Origin: Aliiglaciecola lipolytica | Lineage (GTDB): Bacteria > Pseudomonadota > Gammaproteobacteria > Enterobacterales > Alteromonadaceae | Direction: 5' to 3' | Length of the DNA: 64,000 nucleotides | Assembly: GCF_018860635.1 (NCBI RefSeq) | Contig: NZ_JAHKPT010000035.1 | Span: forward strand, 186,001-250,000 | Shown: in pieces, positions 36,460 to 46,425 of the stretch | Numbering within the stretch: the first letter of the stretch is position 1 | Layout of the letters: every line of letters starts with the position of its first letter | Program-made: the position numbers and the translations under genes | The notes under the pieces: generated by a model | What the model saw: only the letters and a program-made list of their open reading frames with translations | What the model was told of the DNA's origin: nothing | Databases searched by the model: none

Positions 36460-37194
36460 TTAACCTTCTTCTTGAATGAAAGACAAGTAATCTTCACCGG
36501 TTAACTTTTTCATTTGTACAATTAAATAGGCCAAAGCGGAAAAAAGCATAATTAAACTTGGCACCATGATCACCGGATAACTTAGCGCAGTCATGCGCCC
36601 TAACTCTTCAGTATATGCGGTTGTGCCAGGCTCGCTGACTAAGATGATTTTCGCCAATATGTAATTGAGAAAGGATGAAACAAAAAACGAAGCGGCGACG
36701 ATATAAGAACTGATGGTTATTTTTCGATTAAATAATGCGGTATTTTGTTTTTTCTCCAATGCCTCGTCTAATGCATTCCAATTGATCACATTTTCATTAA
36801 GGATAAGAATTTTAACTAACGACCGGTTGGTATATTGGGAAATTAAAACCGCAATACCTAAAATGCCCGGGATAGCCGCTTCTTTAATCGCAATGTATTC
36901 GGCGGGAAGTTTCAACAAGGTGATACCACCGGTAAGTATGACACTGATAATGCCAAGAATGGAAAAACCGTTTACTTTTCCAGATTTTTTTAAGTCCCAT
37001 ATACCGTATCCAATAGGAAATGCCAAAGCGCAAACCACACTTAATGCGGGTCCCAAATATTCTTCACCACTGAGATACGACAAAATCAATACTGGAATAA
37101 CAATATTGAACGCAAGATTACCTAAAAACCCGTTATTTTGTGGCGGGTTCTTTTTCGTATTTTGAGTTGACTCGTTTGCTGCTGGCTTATTCAT
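36460..37194 (-). CDS. VC0807-family integral membrane protein
   Basis: 244 residues with about six hydrophobic helices and short loops; the N terminus is polar (MNKPAANESTQNTKKNPPQN). The segments FPIGYGIWDLKKSGKVNGFSILG and LSYPVIMVPSLIMLFSALAYL match the VC0807 family as I recall it. No catalytic motif is visible, and function is unknown. It is 30 nt upstream of nothing related: the ABC operon starts just downstream on the same strand, so it may share a transcript with the ABC genes. Confidence 0.6.
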   Translation of the reverse strand: MNKPAANESTQNTKKNPPQNNGFLGNLAFNIVIPVLILSYLSGEEYLGPALSVVCALAFPIGYGIWDLKKSGKVNGFSILGIISVILTGGITLLKLPAEYIAIKEAAIPGILGIAVLISQYTNRSLVKILILNENVINWNALDEALEKKQNTALFNRKITISSYIVAASFFVSSFLNYILAKIILVSEPGTTAYTEELGRMTALSYPVIMVPSLIMLFSALAYLIVQMKKLTGEDYLSFIQEEG

Positions 37195-37296
37195 AAAATC
37201 TTTAAAATAAATTTAACTGTTGTCAGTATATCGAACTCGCAATCAATCCACTATGGTTTTCATAGGCATTAAACGTAAAGCGACCTTTTATTGTGA

Positions 37297-37854
37297 TTAG
37301 CGTTTTTTTGCCCATAATTTAGCCGCGCATAACCCCGCGATAAATCCGAATAAGTGAGATTCCCATGACACAAAAGCATTTGAGGGAATTACACCAAATA
37401 TTAGGCCTCCATAGAAAAAGCCTACTATTAGTGAAATTATAATGAGTTTTATGCGACCTGATATTAGCCCCCCTAAAACTAAAAATCCAAAATAACCGTA
37501 AATTATCCCACTAGCCCCAATGTGCATAGCAGGGCGAGCGAACAACCACACCAACACACCAATACTTAACATTAAATAGATGCTGACAGTTATATAGGTT
37601 TTTTTACCGTACTGCATGACGAGCAAACTAAATATGCCTAAAGTGATAATATTGGATGCAAAATGGCTCAAATTGCCATGTAAAAATGGACTAAAAATAA
37701 TTCCCCGTAAGCCAATCAGTTCACGTGGGTATATCCCATAAATATTTAGACTGCGGCCAAATAGGATATTGATGCCTTCTATCGCGGCAAAAAATAGCAT
37801 CAAGTACAAAACAAATTTCAACTGGGATGCTAAAGCCGTTGTTTTTGAGCCCAT
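37297..37854 (-). CDS. Rhomboid-family intramembrane serine protease
   Basis: 185 residues with six hydrophobic helices. The catalytic serine is Ser115 in HIGASGIIYG and the histidine is His167 in SWESHLFGF, with the HGNLSHFASN motif (59-68) supplying the oxyanion and structural residues. All rhomboid signatures are present, so it should cleave transmembrane substrates. It lies 5 nt downstream of the glutathionylspermidine synthase-like gene, suggesting it belongs to the end of the yjf operon. Natural substrate unknown. Confidence 0.88.
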   Translation of the reverse strand: MGSKTTALASQLKFVLYLMLFFAAIEGINILFGRSLNIYGIYPRELIGLRGIIFSPFLHGNLSHFASNIITLGIFSLLVMQYGKKTYITVSIYLMLSIGVLVWLFARPAMHIGASGIIYGYFGFLVLGGLISGRIKLIIISLIVGFFYGGLIFGVIPSNAFVSWESHLFGFIAGLCAAKLWAKKR

Positions 37855-37859
37855 TCGAC

Positions 37860-39026
37860 TTATCCTAAAATAATATGTGGTAGATAACGGGACATATCTT
37901 GGGTAATAACCGAAGTATCTTCTCGAACAGAAATTCCAGCGGCTTTATCATTAACTAACCAGGAGCCAATCAATGTGAAGTTGTTGTCAAATTTAGGCAG
38001 TGGATGGAATGCTTGGTAAATAAATCCTTCCTCGCCATAAGGGCCGTCGGCATGAATAATCTGTTGTCCTTTTTCAATCACACTGACGTTTGCACCTTCA
38101 CGAGAAAAAATGGGTTTTTTTACAATTCGCTGGTGATCACATAGATGTAATTCATCTTCGAAATAAGAAGGCAGCAAATTTGGGTGACCTTTAAACATCT
38201 TCCATAACATAGGCATTAGCGCTTTGTTCGACAGAATACTTTTCCATAAAGGTTCGATCCAATTAGTTTGGGAGCTTTCCACAAAGTCACCAAACTCCTC
38301 GCGCTGCATAAATTCCCAAGGATACAGTTTAAACAAGGTATCTATTTCATTATTCTTTAAATCTGTGAAACGGCCCGACTCACCCAATCCAATGTCTTCG
38401 ATAAATACAAAAGGCGCTTTGAGTCCAGATTCTGCGGCACAGTCTTGCAAATATTGAACGGTGCCTCTGTCTTCTATTGTGTCCTGACAGCAGGCAAAGT
38501 GGATATGCTCGGTTTGATAATGTTTAGCAATTTCATTTAATCGCCAGATTAACTTTTCCTGCAAAGAATTAAATTGATCAGCATGGCGAGATATGCGATT
38601 ACCATCCACCAAATCTTGTAACCACAACCATTGCCAGAATCCTGATTCATATAAGCTGGTAGGTGTGTCTGCATTATTTTCATAAAGCTTGGCAGGGCCA
38701 CTGCCATCATATGCAAAATCCAGTCGTGAATATAAAGAGGGATCATGATTGCGCCAAGAATCTTTAAGCCCTTGCCAAAATGCTTCTGGGATTTTAAAAG
38801 CTGACAATAAAGCGTCACTATTCACCACTTTGTCTACAACTTGTAAGCACATTTGATGAATTTCGACTGTGGGGTCTTCCAAGTCTTTTTCTATTTGCTG
38901 CAAATTGAACTGATAATAAGCTGACTCATCCCAGTAGGGTTCGCCGTACATACTGTGGAACGAAAAGCCAAATTCCTTGGCTTTTTGTTGCCAGTTTTTG
39001 CGGGGCTCACTTGGTATTCTGAACAT
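37860..39026 (-). CDS. yjfC: Glutathionylspermidine synthase-like ATP-grasp protein (YgiC/YjfC)
   Basis: 388 residues from ATG 39026. I prefer this start to the TTG at 39077 because E. coli YgiC begins in the same way (M-x-R...R-x-x-W) and the shorter form aligns with it. The MYGEPYWDESAYYQF and ACCQDTIEDRGTVQYLQDCA segments and the ATP-grasp REGANVSV region near the C terminus are visible. Family enzymes ligate peptides or amines with ATP; the homologues lack the amidase half, and their in vivo substrate is not known. Preceded by ygiB-like, as in enterobacteria. Confidence 0.85.
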   Translation of the reverse strand: MFRIPSEPRKNWQQKAKEFGFSFHSMYGEPYWDESAYYQFNLQQIEKDLEDPTVEIHQMCLQVVDKVVNSDALLSAFKIPEAFWQGLKDSWRNHDPSLYSRLDFAYDGSGPAKLYENNADTPTSLYESGFWQWLWLQDLVDGNRISRHADQFNSLQEKLIWRLNEIAKHYQTEHIHFACCQDTIEDRGTVQYLQDCAAESGLKAPFVFIEDIGLGESGRFTDLKNNEIDTLFKLYPWEFMQREEFGDFVESSQTNWIEPLWKSILSNKALMPMLWKMFKGHPNLLPSYFEDELHLCDHQRIVKKPIFSREGANVSVIEKGQQIIHADGPYGEEGFIYQAFHPLPKFDNNFTLIGSWLVNDKAAGISVREDTSVITQDMSRYLPHIILG

Positions 39027-39064
39027 CAGGACTCTATTGCTGTGATTAATGAATGAAAGGGGAA

Positions 39065-39676
39065 TTAACCGCCCCAACCACCTTTGGAGCTGCTCTTACT
39101 GCCCCAATTTGATTTAGCCCGCACAGAACTACCAAATCCACCTCGTTTTATTGTTCGCGTGACGGCCGGTTTAGGCTTAAATGCGTCGGGTCTGACTTTG
39201 TAGTTACGTTTACGCAAGTCGCCATAATCGTATCCACCGGCACCAATCCATCGATAACGATATGAAGAGTAAGGTGAATAGGAGGTAAACATAGGTTGAT
39301 ATTGATAACGATTAGGTGAGAGCAGGTTACTCAACATATAACCTGCCATAAACGGCATAAAAAAGGACCCCGAACTGCGTTCTATCCGTTGACATTGATT
39401 CGGGCCAAATTCGCCTTCGCAATCTTGTTCGGTGTTATATTTAGGGCCTGTGCGCTCAGCTTCCGCCAGCGCTTCTTGATAGGCTGTTTGACAAATTTGC
39501 GCTTGTTCAGGGTTATCATTCGCACAATCTTGGGCATCTTTGTATATTGTTGCTTCTTGACGGCTATCCGTACAAGCGGCTAAAAAAACAGAGGCTACGC
39601 CAATCGCCAAAGGCTTGACTGAAAAATGCTTACGCATTCTGCTCAAATTAATATGTTCACTGCGTTTACGTGTCAT
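39065..39676 (-). CDS. ygiB: YgiB/YjfM family lipoprotein (DUF1190)
   Basis: 203 residues from ATG 39676, which has AGGAG 9 nt upstream; the longer reading frame has no such site. A lipobox-like LAAC (Cys35) follows an N-terminal hydrophobic segment. The DUF1190 features are the Cys-containing segments ANDNPEQAQICQTAYQEA and EQDCEGEFGPNQCQRI and a Gly/Ser/Arg-rich C terminus (GSVRAKSNWGSKSSSKGGWGG). In E. coli YgiB-YgiC and YjfM-YjfC are encoded together, as here. Envelope location likely, function unknown. Confidence 0.85.
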   Translation of the reverse strand: MTRKRSEHINLSRMRKHFSVKPLAIGVASVFLAACTDSRQEATIYKDAQDCANDNPEQAQICQTAYQEALAEAERTGPKYNTEQDCEGEFGPNQCQRIERSSGSFFMPFMAGYMLSNLLSPNRYQYQPMFTSYSPYSSYRYRWIGAGGYDYGDLRKRNYKVRPDAFKPKPAVTRTIKRGGFGSSVRAKSNWGSKSSSKGGWGG

Positions 39677-39687
39677 GCTCGTGTCTC

Positions 39688-40104
39688 CTAATAGGTCATA
39701 CAAGCCGCATTGAGTAAACCAACACCAATTGACATTGAGGCTAACATTACTCCAGCAGACACTTCTTGATTATCAATTCGTTCAGCAATTGCGGGCATAA
39801 AAGTGAAACGCAACAAAAGAAAAGCTAAAACTTGTGCCACTAGAGCGATGACACCCCAAATAGCGAAATCAAATTGCGATGCCGAGTTGGTAACAGCGCC
39901 AGAAAGGGCAATACTAAAGCCGACTATAGCGCCACCAAAACCGATAGCGGCAGCGGTGTTTTTTTCTTCCTTTACCAGTTTCCATTCATCGTGGGGGGTT
40001 ACCCATGCGTACACAATTTTAAATAGAAATAGAAGCACTATTGAGACCACGAAATAAATTGTAAAGTTACCCAATCCGGCTATTGATTCCAATAAAATGT
40101 CCAT
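39688..40104 (-). CDS. yjfL: DUF350 membrane protein (YjfL family)
   Basis: 138 residues with about four hydrophobic helices. The repeated DUF350 pattern is visible as NTAAAIGFGGAIVGFSIALSGAV. It lies between the DUF2491 gene and the ygiB-like gene with an 11-nt gap to the latter, the conserved order of the yjfK-yjfL-yjfM set. Function unknown. Confidence 0.88.
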   Translation of the reverse strand: MDILLESIAGLGNFTIYFVVSIVLLFLFKIVYAWVTPHDEWKLVKEEKNTAAAIGFGGAIVGFSIALSGAVTNSASQFDFAIWGVIALVAQVLAFLLLRFTFMPAIAERIDNQEVSAGVMLASMSIGVGLLNAACMTY

Positions 40105-40137
40105 CGATTTTTCCTTTTCTATATAAATTTAGATTTG

Positions 40138-40785
40138 CTAACCGTTTATTTTTATATCGGCAGGCAAGACATCGAACCCAGTGCTGATAACTAGGCAGCG
40201 ATCATGGTTATTATCTACAATTTTTTCTTCTGCACAAACCAACAAAGTTTCGTAGCTTTCGTTGCCGATTTGCCGTTCGTATAACATCACAAATTGATCC
40301 GTTTGACTTGTATCACCATCAAGCTCGAAGGTTTTTTCAGTCATTGCCACGGGGGGAGACTCATCTCCTACGGCGTTCCATACTCGACTATAAGTGTTGT
40401 TTTCGATTTGGTAATGGGGCTGAGAAATCTGACGTTCAATCAAATCTCTCCATTGGTTATCAGTACCAACGGTTTGTGTTTCATAAAAGTACCATAACTT
40501 CACATCGGTAATGTGATTTTCTGTGTCACCACCGTCTAAAACAACCTGTAAAAAAGCGTCATCGTCAGTGTAATATCGTAATATCTTGCCACCGGTATCT
40601 AAGTGAGCTTCGCCGACAGCCTGAATTAAATGCTGTCTAGCCGCACCTTCAATGACTAATTCAGGTTCGATAAGTTTGAGTTTTAAGTCGTCAAGTTCAA
40701 AAGAGCCACCTAAATATAAGCCCATAATTTCGGGCGCTTTTATGTCAGAATTATCACTCTTTTTAGTAAACCATTTTGAAAACAT
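40138..40785 (-). CDS. yjfK: DUF2491 protein (YjfK family)
   Basis: 215 residues, cytoplasmic by composition, with no signal. YjfK-type segments are LYLGGSFELDDLKLKL, GKILRYYTDDDAFLQV and DVKLWYFYETQTVG. GGAG precedes the ATG. It lies between the potassium channel and the DUF350 gene in the yjf operon. No function is known for the family; the operon context with PspA-like YjfJ suggests a membrane-stress role. Confidence 0.88.
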   Translation of the reverse strand: MFSKWFTKKSDNSDIKAPEIMGLYLGGSFELDDLKLKLIEPELVIEGAARQHLIQAVGEAHLDTGGKILRYYTDDDAFLQVVLDGGDTENHITDVKLWYFYETQTVGTDNQWRDLIERQISQPHYQIENNTYSRVWNAVGDESPPVAMTEKTFELDGDTSQTDQFVMLYERQIGNESYETLLVCAEEKIVDNNHDRCLVISTGFDVLPADIKING

Positions 40786-40815
40786 GATTTCTCCGTAGAA
40801 TCTAAACTGCTGTTT

Positions 40816-41868
40816 TTATTCAGTAAACAATTGCCAATCAAGGGCTCTGATACGTTGTTCAGCAATATAAAATAATTTGTATTTTGGCAAGATTGCCACA
40901 TTGAAGTCTGGGTTTAACGTAACTTTGGCGGGAATACTTGGCTCAACGAAACCAATAAAGGTAGCGTTGTATTTTTGTTTAAGGACGACAAATAATTTTT
41001 CAACAGACAGGTTCTGAACTGAGTCTGGCACTTCCATCGAAAACTGTGCCTGTCCTTCTTGTACTGTCAACAAGTCGTGTTGCAATAAGCTTGAGCCAGG
41101 ATCGAATGCTGACTTAGCCAACATTTCAACCGCTACGCTAGGAGTACATTCAACATTAGGGCAGTGGGTTTGCAATAAGTCGACTAAGCTTTCATCTTTA
41201 AAGTAAGCCAATAAATGGGCATTTTCATTTCGTTTACTACAATACAAAGACGTTGTCATAGTGACATCATCTTCTTCGTTATCCATGACAATGACCGCCG
41301 CCTTGTCTACACAGGCCCGATCCATTTCTTTATCATTATTGAATGAGATAACTTTAATAAATTCGATTTTGTCTGGCATCGGATTGTCTATGTCCGCTTT
41401 GACACATAAAACTATTTCTGGCTTATTTTCTGTTTCTGCACGTTCTTTTAGCAACAAATTAAGTAGTTGAATCGTGCGATGACCGTTCCAGCCAATTACC
41501 AGAACATGGTTTTCAAGATCTAATGGTTTCAAACCTTTCACTCCTCTTTGCCATTGCATAGAAACCCAAGCTGCGACTCGGCCTAAGACTAAGGCGAAAA
41601 TACTCAAACCTAAGGGGATAACATAAAAGGAAACAATATATTTACCAGCGCTCGTAACGGGCGACATGTCGCCGTAACCAACAGTCGAACCGGTCACAAC
41701 TAACCAATATATGAAATCATTAACGTTGAGAAGGGCATCTTCACCAGACACATAAAGTAAAATCCATGTGCTTAGTGCATAAAACAAAAGCGCCAGTACA
41801 ATAGTGTACCAGCGCATCTCCGAAAAAACTCGAGTGAGTACTTTGCGAACTTTAAGTACTAATAACAT
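40816..41868 (-). CDS. Potassium channel protein with TrkA-N domain
   Basis: 350 residues. Two membrane helices flank a pore loop with the selectivity filter TVGYGD (62-67); the region WLVVTGSTVGYGDMSPV is typical of K+ channels. Residues about 110-240 form a RCK/TrkA-N regulatory domain starting HVLVIGWNGHRTIQLL, whose GxGxxG-type loop is atypical (GWNGHR). The gene sits inside the yjf operon between the PspA-like gene and yjfK, an insertion absent from E. coli. It may couple potassium flux to membrane stress. Confidence 0.88.
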   Translation of the reverse strand: MLLVLKVRKVLTRVFSEMRWYTIVLALLFYALSTWILLYVSGEDALLNVNDFIYWLVVTGSTVGYGDMSPVTSAGKYIVSFYVIPLGLSIFALVLGRVAAWVSMQWQRGVKGLKPLDLENHVLVIGWNGHRTIQLLNLLLKERAETENKPEIVLCVKADIDNPMPDKIEFIKVISFNNDKEMDRACVDKAAVIVMDNEEDDVTMTTSLYCSKRNENAHLLAYFKDESLVDLLQTHCPNVECTPSVAVEMLAKSAFDPGSSLLQHDLLTVQEGQAQFSMEVPDSVQNLSVEKLFVVLKQKYNATFIGFVEPSIPAKVTLNPDFNVAILPKYKLFYIAEQRIRALDWQLFTE

Positions 41869-41884
41869 TTAGAAACTGACCAAT

Positions 41885-42565
41885 TTATTGGCCTAAAATG
41901 CGTTTAAGTTCGTCATCGGCAGAGCTTTTCCCGCCCTGAATTCCAGCTTCCGCTAAGCGTTTTTCTAAGTCCGTAGTCGAATCACTTGAGGCAAGCTCTT
42001 CAGCCGCTTCTAGTTCAGCACTACGTAACTTCTGCTTATCTTGTATACGACTTAACGATTCAGTAGCGGTTTTCATTTTACTGTTTGCACCCATGTGTCT
42101 GGAGGAAACCGCAACTTGTGCTTTTTGAACTGACTCAGTAGCCTTAACCATGTCAACTTGTTGTTCTAAACGCTTCAGGTTGTCTTTGGCCTGATTAATG
42201 TTTGTGGCAAGTTGTTTTTCTGATTGCGTAAATTGATCAAGAAACTCTTGCTCTGTTTCCATCTCTGCAGTTAAATCCGCTACTTTTTGAGCACAATCTA
42301 ACGCCAGTTGACGATCCGATTCTACCGCTTTGCGGGCATGCTCTTCATATTGTCCGATTGATACTTTCAGGCTATCAACCTTTTGTTTTGCCAATTTACA
42401 TTTTGCTAGAATTTGCGTGCGAGCATGATCTGATTTACGCAATTCTTCTTTTGCATCACGAATTTCTTGTTCAAGAATTCGAATGGCCTGACTGTCTACA
42501 ACGGATTGAGCAGCTTCAGTTGCGCCACCTTTAACAGCTGTAATTAACTTTCTCCAAACCGACAT
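41885..42565 (-). CDS. yjfJ: PspA/IM30 family protein (YjfJ)
   Basis: 226 residues from ATG 42565, preceded by GGAGAAG; a TTG at 42577 is unlikely. The protein is almost entirely coiled coil, with typical PspA/IM30 segments (MSVWRKLITAVKGGATEAAQ and repeated Glu/Lys/Gln heptads), and binds or protects membranes in this family. It follows the DUF2170 gene by 25 nt. Unlike pspA of the enterobacterial stress operon, no psp regulator genes are beside it. Confidence 0.9.
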   Translation of the reverse strand: MSVWRKLITAVKGGATEAAQSVVDSQAIRILEQEIRDAKEELRKSDHARTQILAKCKLAKQKVDSLKVSIGQYEEHARKAVESDRQLALDCAQKVADLTAEMETEQEFLDQFTQSEKQLATNINQAKDNLKRLEQQVDMVKATESVQKAQVAVSSRHMGANSKMKTATESLSRIQDKQKLRSAELEAAEELASSDSTTDLEKRLAEAGIQGGKSSADDELKRILGQ

Positions 42566-42590
42566 AATCTTCTCCAAAATACCTAAATGT

Positions 42591-42980
42591 TTAGTGCAAA
42601 TGTTCTTGATAAGCGTCTAAAAATGCAGCCACATTGTGGAATAAGGCATCTAATTCAATTTGAATGCTCTCTGCTTTAGATTGTGAACTTAATGCACCAA
42701 ATGCAGTGTAATAGTCTTGCTCAGCAACTTGGGATATTCCAATCGTTGTTAATGGAAACAACATATGTGTTTTTAATATTTCTTCGTTCAAAGCTGCTTT
42801 ATCTTTGACTTCTGAACTTGAAAATAGAATGGATTCGATAATGATCTGCTCTCCACTGAGCGCCAACCATGCGTCTAAACCATCACCATTTCCGATCAAT
42901 AAACAATTGTCTTCCCGGGTGACAACAATGTTGTCGTTTTTTGATAAAAGGGTCTCAAGTTGATCAAGGTCCCAAGTCAT
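42591..42980 (-). CDS. yjfI: DUF2170 protein (YjfI family)
   Basis: 129 acidic residues, no signal peptide. It begins MTWDLDQLETLLSKND, and the SALLSSQSKAESIQIE-like C-terminal region matches the YjfI family. A strong AGGAGAG ribosome site precedes ATG 42980. It is the first gene of the seven-gene yjf-type operon running to yjfC. Function unknown; conserved next to PspA-like YjfJ. Confidence 0.85.
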   Translation of the reverse strand: MTWDLDQLETLLSKNDNIVVTREDNCLLIGNGDGLDAWLALSGEQIIIESILFSSSEVKDKAALNEEILKTHMLFPLTTIGISQVAEQDYYTAFGALSSQSKAESIQIELDALFHNVAAFLDAYQEHLH

Positions 42981-43139
42981 ATGCCTACTCTCCTGTCAGT
43001 GTAATGACTATAGTATGTTACCTTTGTAAACGAAAAAACATGATCAGTTCAAAATGAATTGTAAGTTTTTTCGCAACGGGTCGGATTGTACTGATAAATG
43101 ATTTTTAAAGTCAAACTTTATTTTACTTATTTGGTTGGT

Positions 43140-43161
43140 ATAATTTATTTTTGTAAATTAT
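43140..43161. promoter_or_regulatory. AT-rich inverted repeat upstream of the DUF6471-like gene
   Basis: A perfect 8-bp inverted repeat (ATAATTTA, 6-nt spacer, TAAATTAT) lies 34 nt before the GTG start, in the divergent region shared with the yjf operon. Candidate operator, possibly for the small DNA-binding-like protein it precedes. Confidence 0.35.
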
Positions 43162-43195
43162 AATTCACAAATTGGTTTATTTGATTGGGTGGAAC

Positions 43196-43483
43196 GTGAC
43201 AGGAAAACAACATAACGCAAACTGGCGACAAGTAGTGCAACGTATCATTAAGGCTGAAATGTCTAAGCGCGGAGTCAAATACCAAGATCTCAGTGACAGA
43301 TTAAATACTATTGGTATTACGCAAAGTGCTGATAATTTGCGCAATAAAGTGAACAAAGGAATTTTGGGTGCTGATTTACTTTTACAAATAATGTACGTTT
43401 TAAAAATGCGTAGAATTGAGCGAGAAGATATCATTGAGTTATTTGCAGATATGCAAATTTCATTGGATGAAGATGAATTTTGA
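43196..43483 (+). CDS. Small DUF6471-like protein, probably DNA-binding
   Basis: 95 residues from GTG 43196, which has GGGTGG just upstream; an in-frame TTG at 43172 would add 8 residues. The central segment SKRGVKYQDLSDRLNTIGITQSADNLRNKVNKGILGADLLLQIM looks like a helix-turn-helix fold and matches the DUF6471 family as I remember it. Short, acidic C terminus (SLDEDEF). It is divergent from the yjf operon and may regulate it or itself through the inverted repeat at 43140-43161. Confidence 0.6.
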   Translation: MTGKQHNANWRQVVQRIIKAEMSKRGVKYQDLSDRLNTIGITQSADNLRNKVNKGILGADLLLQIMYVLKMRRIEREDIIELFADMQISLDEDEF

Positions 43484-43490
43484 AAAACAC

Positions 43491-43600
43491 ACAAAAAAAA
43501 GCCCAGCTAGGGCTGCTGAGCAAAAAACTATGTTTGGGAGAAACATCGAAATCTTTAAGGTGATTATAATTTATACTATGACGGCTATAACTCAAGGGAA
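43491..43600 (-). ncRNA. Candidate minus-strand small RNA with intrinsic terminator
   Basis: On the minus strand, AGCCC-TAGCT-GGGCT (43500-43514) is followed by T8-T9 (43492-43500). Upstream of it is a 6-bp hairpin ATGTTT-CTCCC-AAACAT (43530-43546) whose loop CUCCC could pair with Shine-Dalgarno sites. No minus-strand gene precedes this terminator, and the plus strand has no T run. The promoter is not clear, so the 5' end is a guess. Confidence 0.3.
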
Positions 43601-43685
43601 GCAGGGTATAGAGAAAGCGTTGCAGGTATATTTTTTAATACGTAAAATAATTAATATTAACTTACAGTTGGGCTAACCAAACTTC

Positions 43686-44726
43686 ATGAAACTATCTGAT
43701 TTCCATTTTGATTTACCTGAGCGGCTAATCGCTCGATACCCTACAGAACAAAGAACCGCCAGTAAATTACTGTGTTTAGATGGTAAGAATGGAGGTTTAA
43801 AACATACTCATTTTTCTACTTTCATCGATTTTATAGATGAAGGTGATTTACTTATTTTTAATAATACCCGAGTGATCCCCGCGCGTTTGTTAGGGAAAAA
43901 GTCAACCGGCGGAAAAGTAGAAGTGTTGGTTGAGCGAATTATCGATGAAAATACGGTTTTAGCCCATGTTAAATCTAGTAAATCACCAAAACCGGGAGCG
44001 CTTCTAATATTAGAAGAACATATTCAAATGGAAATGGTGACTCGTCATGATCAATTATTCGAATTAAACGTTGTAAATGATGAACCTGTGCTCAGTTTAC
44101 TGGAAAAGTTTGGGCATATGCCGCTTCCACCTTATATCGATCGACCCGATGAAGATTCAGATAAAGAACGTTATCAGACCGTTTACTCTGAAAAACCTGG
44201 TGCCGTTGCTGCGCCTACGGCAGGCCTGCACTTTGATGAAGCAACTATCGAGGCGCTAAAACAAAAAGGTGTAAATACTGCTTTTGTTACGCTGCACGTA
44301 GGGGCGGGTACCTTTCAACCAGTGCGCGTCGATAATATTCAAGATCATCATATGCATTCTGAATATGCAGAAGTCGCTCAAGATGTTGTCGATGCAATTA
44401 ACGAAACTAAATCAAAAGGCAAACGTGTTATTGCCGTGGGAACTACATCTGTTCGTTCATTGGAGTCTGCCGCTGCCGCAACCATTAAAAAAGGTAAACC
44501 ATTAACAGCCTTTTTTGAAGATACCGATATCTTTATTTATCCCGGTTATCAATTCGAAATAGTGGATGCCATGTTGACCAACTTCCATTTACCAGAGTCA
44601 ACCTTAATTATGTTGATTAGTGCTTTTGCTGGTAGAGAAAACGTGATGAATGCTTATCAGCAAGCAATTACTAACGAATATCGGTTTTTTAGTTACGGTG
44701 ATGCTATGTTTATCGAAAAATCTTAG
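43686..44726 (+). CDS. queA: tRNA preQ1(34) S-adenosylmethionine ribosyltransferase-isomerase
   Basis: 346 residues, the usual QueA length. It transfers and isomerises the ribosyl of AdoMet to 7-aminomethyl-7-deazaguanine in tRNA, making epoxyqueuosine. Clear motifs: [35 protein letters not shown] and the C-terminal [15 protein letters not shown]. It is directly followed by tgt, the transglycosylase of the same pathway, in the standard queA-tgt-yajC-secD-secF order. A long hairpin lies between queA and tgt. Confidence 0.97.
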   Translation: MKLSDFHFDLPERLIARYPTEQRTASKLLCLDGKNGGLKHTHFSTFIDFIDEGDLLIFNNTRVIPARLLGKKSTGGKVEVLVERIIDENTVLAHVKSSKSPKPGALLILEEHIQMEMVTRHDQLFELNVVNDEPVLSLLEKFGHMPLPPYIDRPDEDSDKERYQTVYSEKPGAVAAPTAGLHFDEATIEALKQKGVNTAFVTLHVGAGTFQPVRVDNIQDHHMHSEYAEVAQDVVDAINETKSKGKRVIAVGTTSVRSLESAAAATIKKGKPLTAFFEDTDIFIYPGYQFEIVDAMLTNFHLPESTLIMLISAFAGRENVMNAYQQAITNEYRFFSYGDAMFIEKS

Positions 44727-44785
44727 CTGTTACTGTTGAAATTTGAGATATAAATCCTTCCTTTTCGCTTATTAATGTAACTTTC

Positions 44786-46010
<1,225 letters not shown>

Positions 46011-46031
46011 CTAAAAATATATGAGGAATTT

Positions 46032-46364
46032 ATGAGTTTTTTTATTTCTAATGCTTATGCACAAGACGCTGGCGCACAAGGCGGTGGCTTTGAAATGCTT
46101 ATTTTATTGGGTGTTTTCGGATTAATCTTCTATTTCATGCTGTATCGTCCACAGGCGAAACGGGTTAAAGAACATAAAAACCTAGTTGCCTCTATTGGTA
46201 AAGGTGACGAAGTCCTTACTCAAGGCGGTATGGTTGGCAAAGTTTCAAAAGTTTCTGAAGAAAAGGACTTTATTGAGATTTCGTTAAATGACAGTACAAA
46301 TATCGTGATTCAAAAAGGCGCAGTTACAGCTGTGCTGCCTAAAGGTACAATGAAATCAATCTAA
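46032..46364 (+). CDS. yajC: Sec translocon accessory subunit YajC
   Basis: 110 residues with one membrane helix (MLILLGVFGLIFYFMLYRPQ, about 23-42) and a basic cytoplasmic tail KRVKEHKNLVASIGKGDEVLTQGG. It associates with SecD and SecF, encoded next. GAGGAA precedes the ATG. Confidence 0.96.
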   Translation: MSFFISNAYAQDAGAQGGGFEMLILLGVFGLIFYFMLYRPQAKRVKEHKNLVASIGKGDEVLTQGGMVGKVSKVSEEKDFIEISLNDSTNIVIQKGAVTAVLPKGTMKSI

Positions 46365-46377
46365 CTAAATTGAAAAC

Positions 46378-46400
46378 GGCAAACGGTAGTTTGCCTTTTT
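46378..46400 (+). terminator. Hairpin with T run between yajC and secD
   Basis: GGCAAAC-GGTA-GTTTGCC followed by TTTTT. It lies 14 nt after the yajC stop and 26 nt before the secD start, so it could reduce or regulate read-through within the operon. Confidence 0.65.
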
Positions 46401-46425
46401 CGTTTAAGTAGGAAAGGAATAGCAA

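Noticed and set aside
43416-43676. ORF of 86 codons overlapping the DUF6471-like gene end
   Set aside because: Overlaps a better-supported gene in another frame, has no recognisable domain and runs through AT-rich non-coding DNA.
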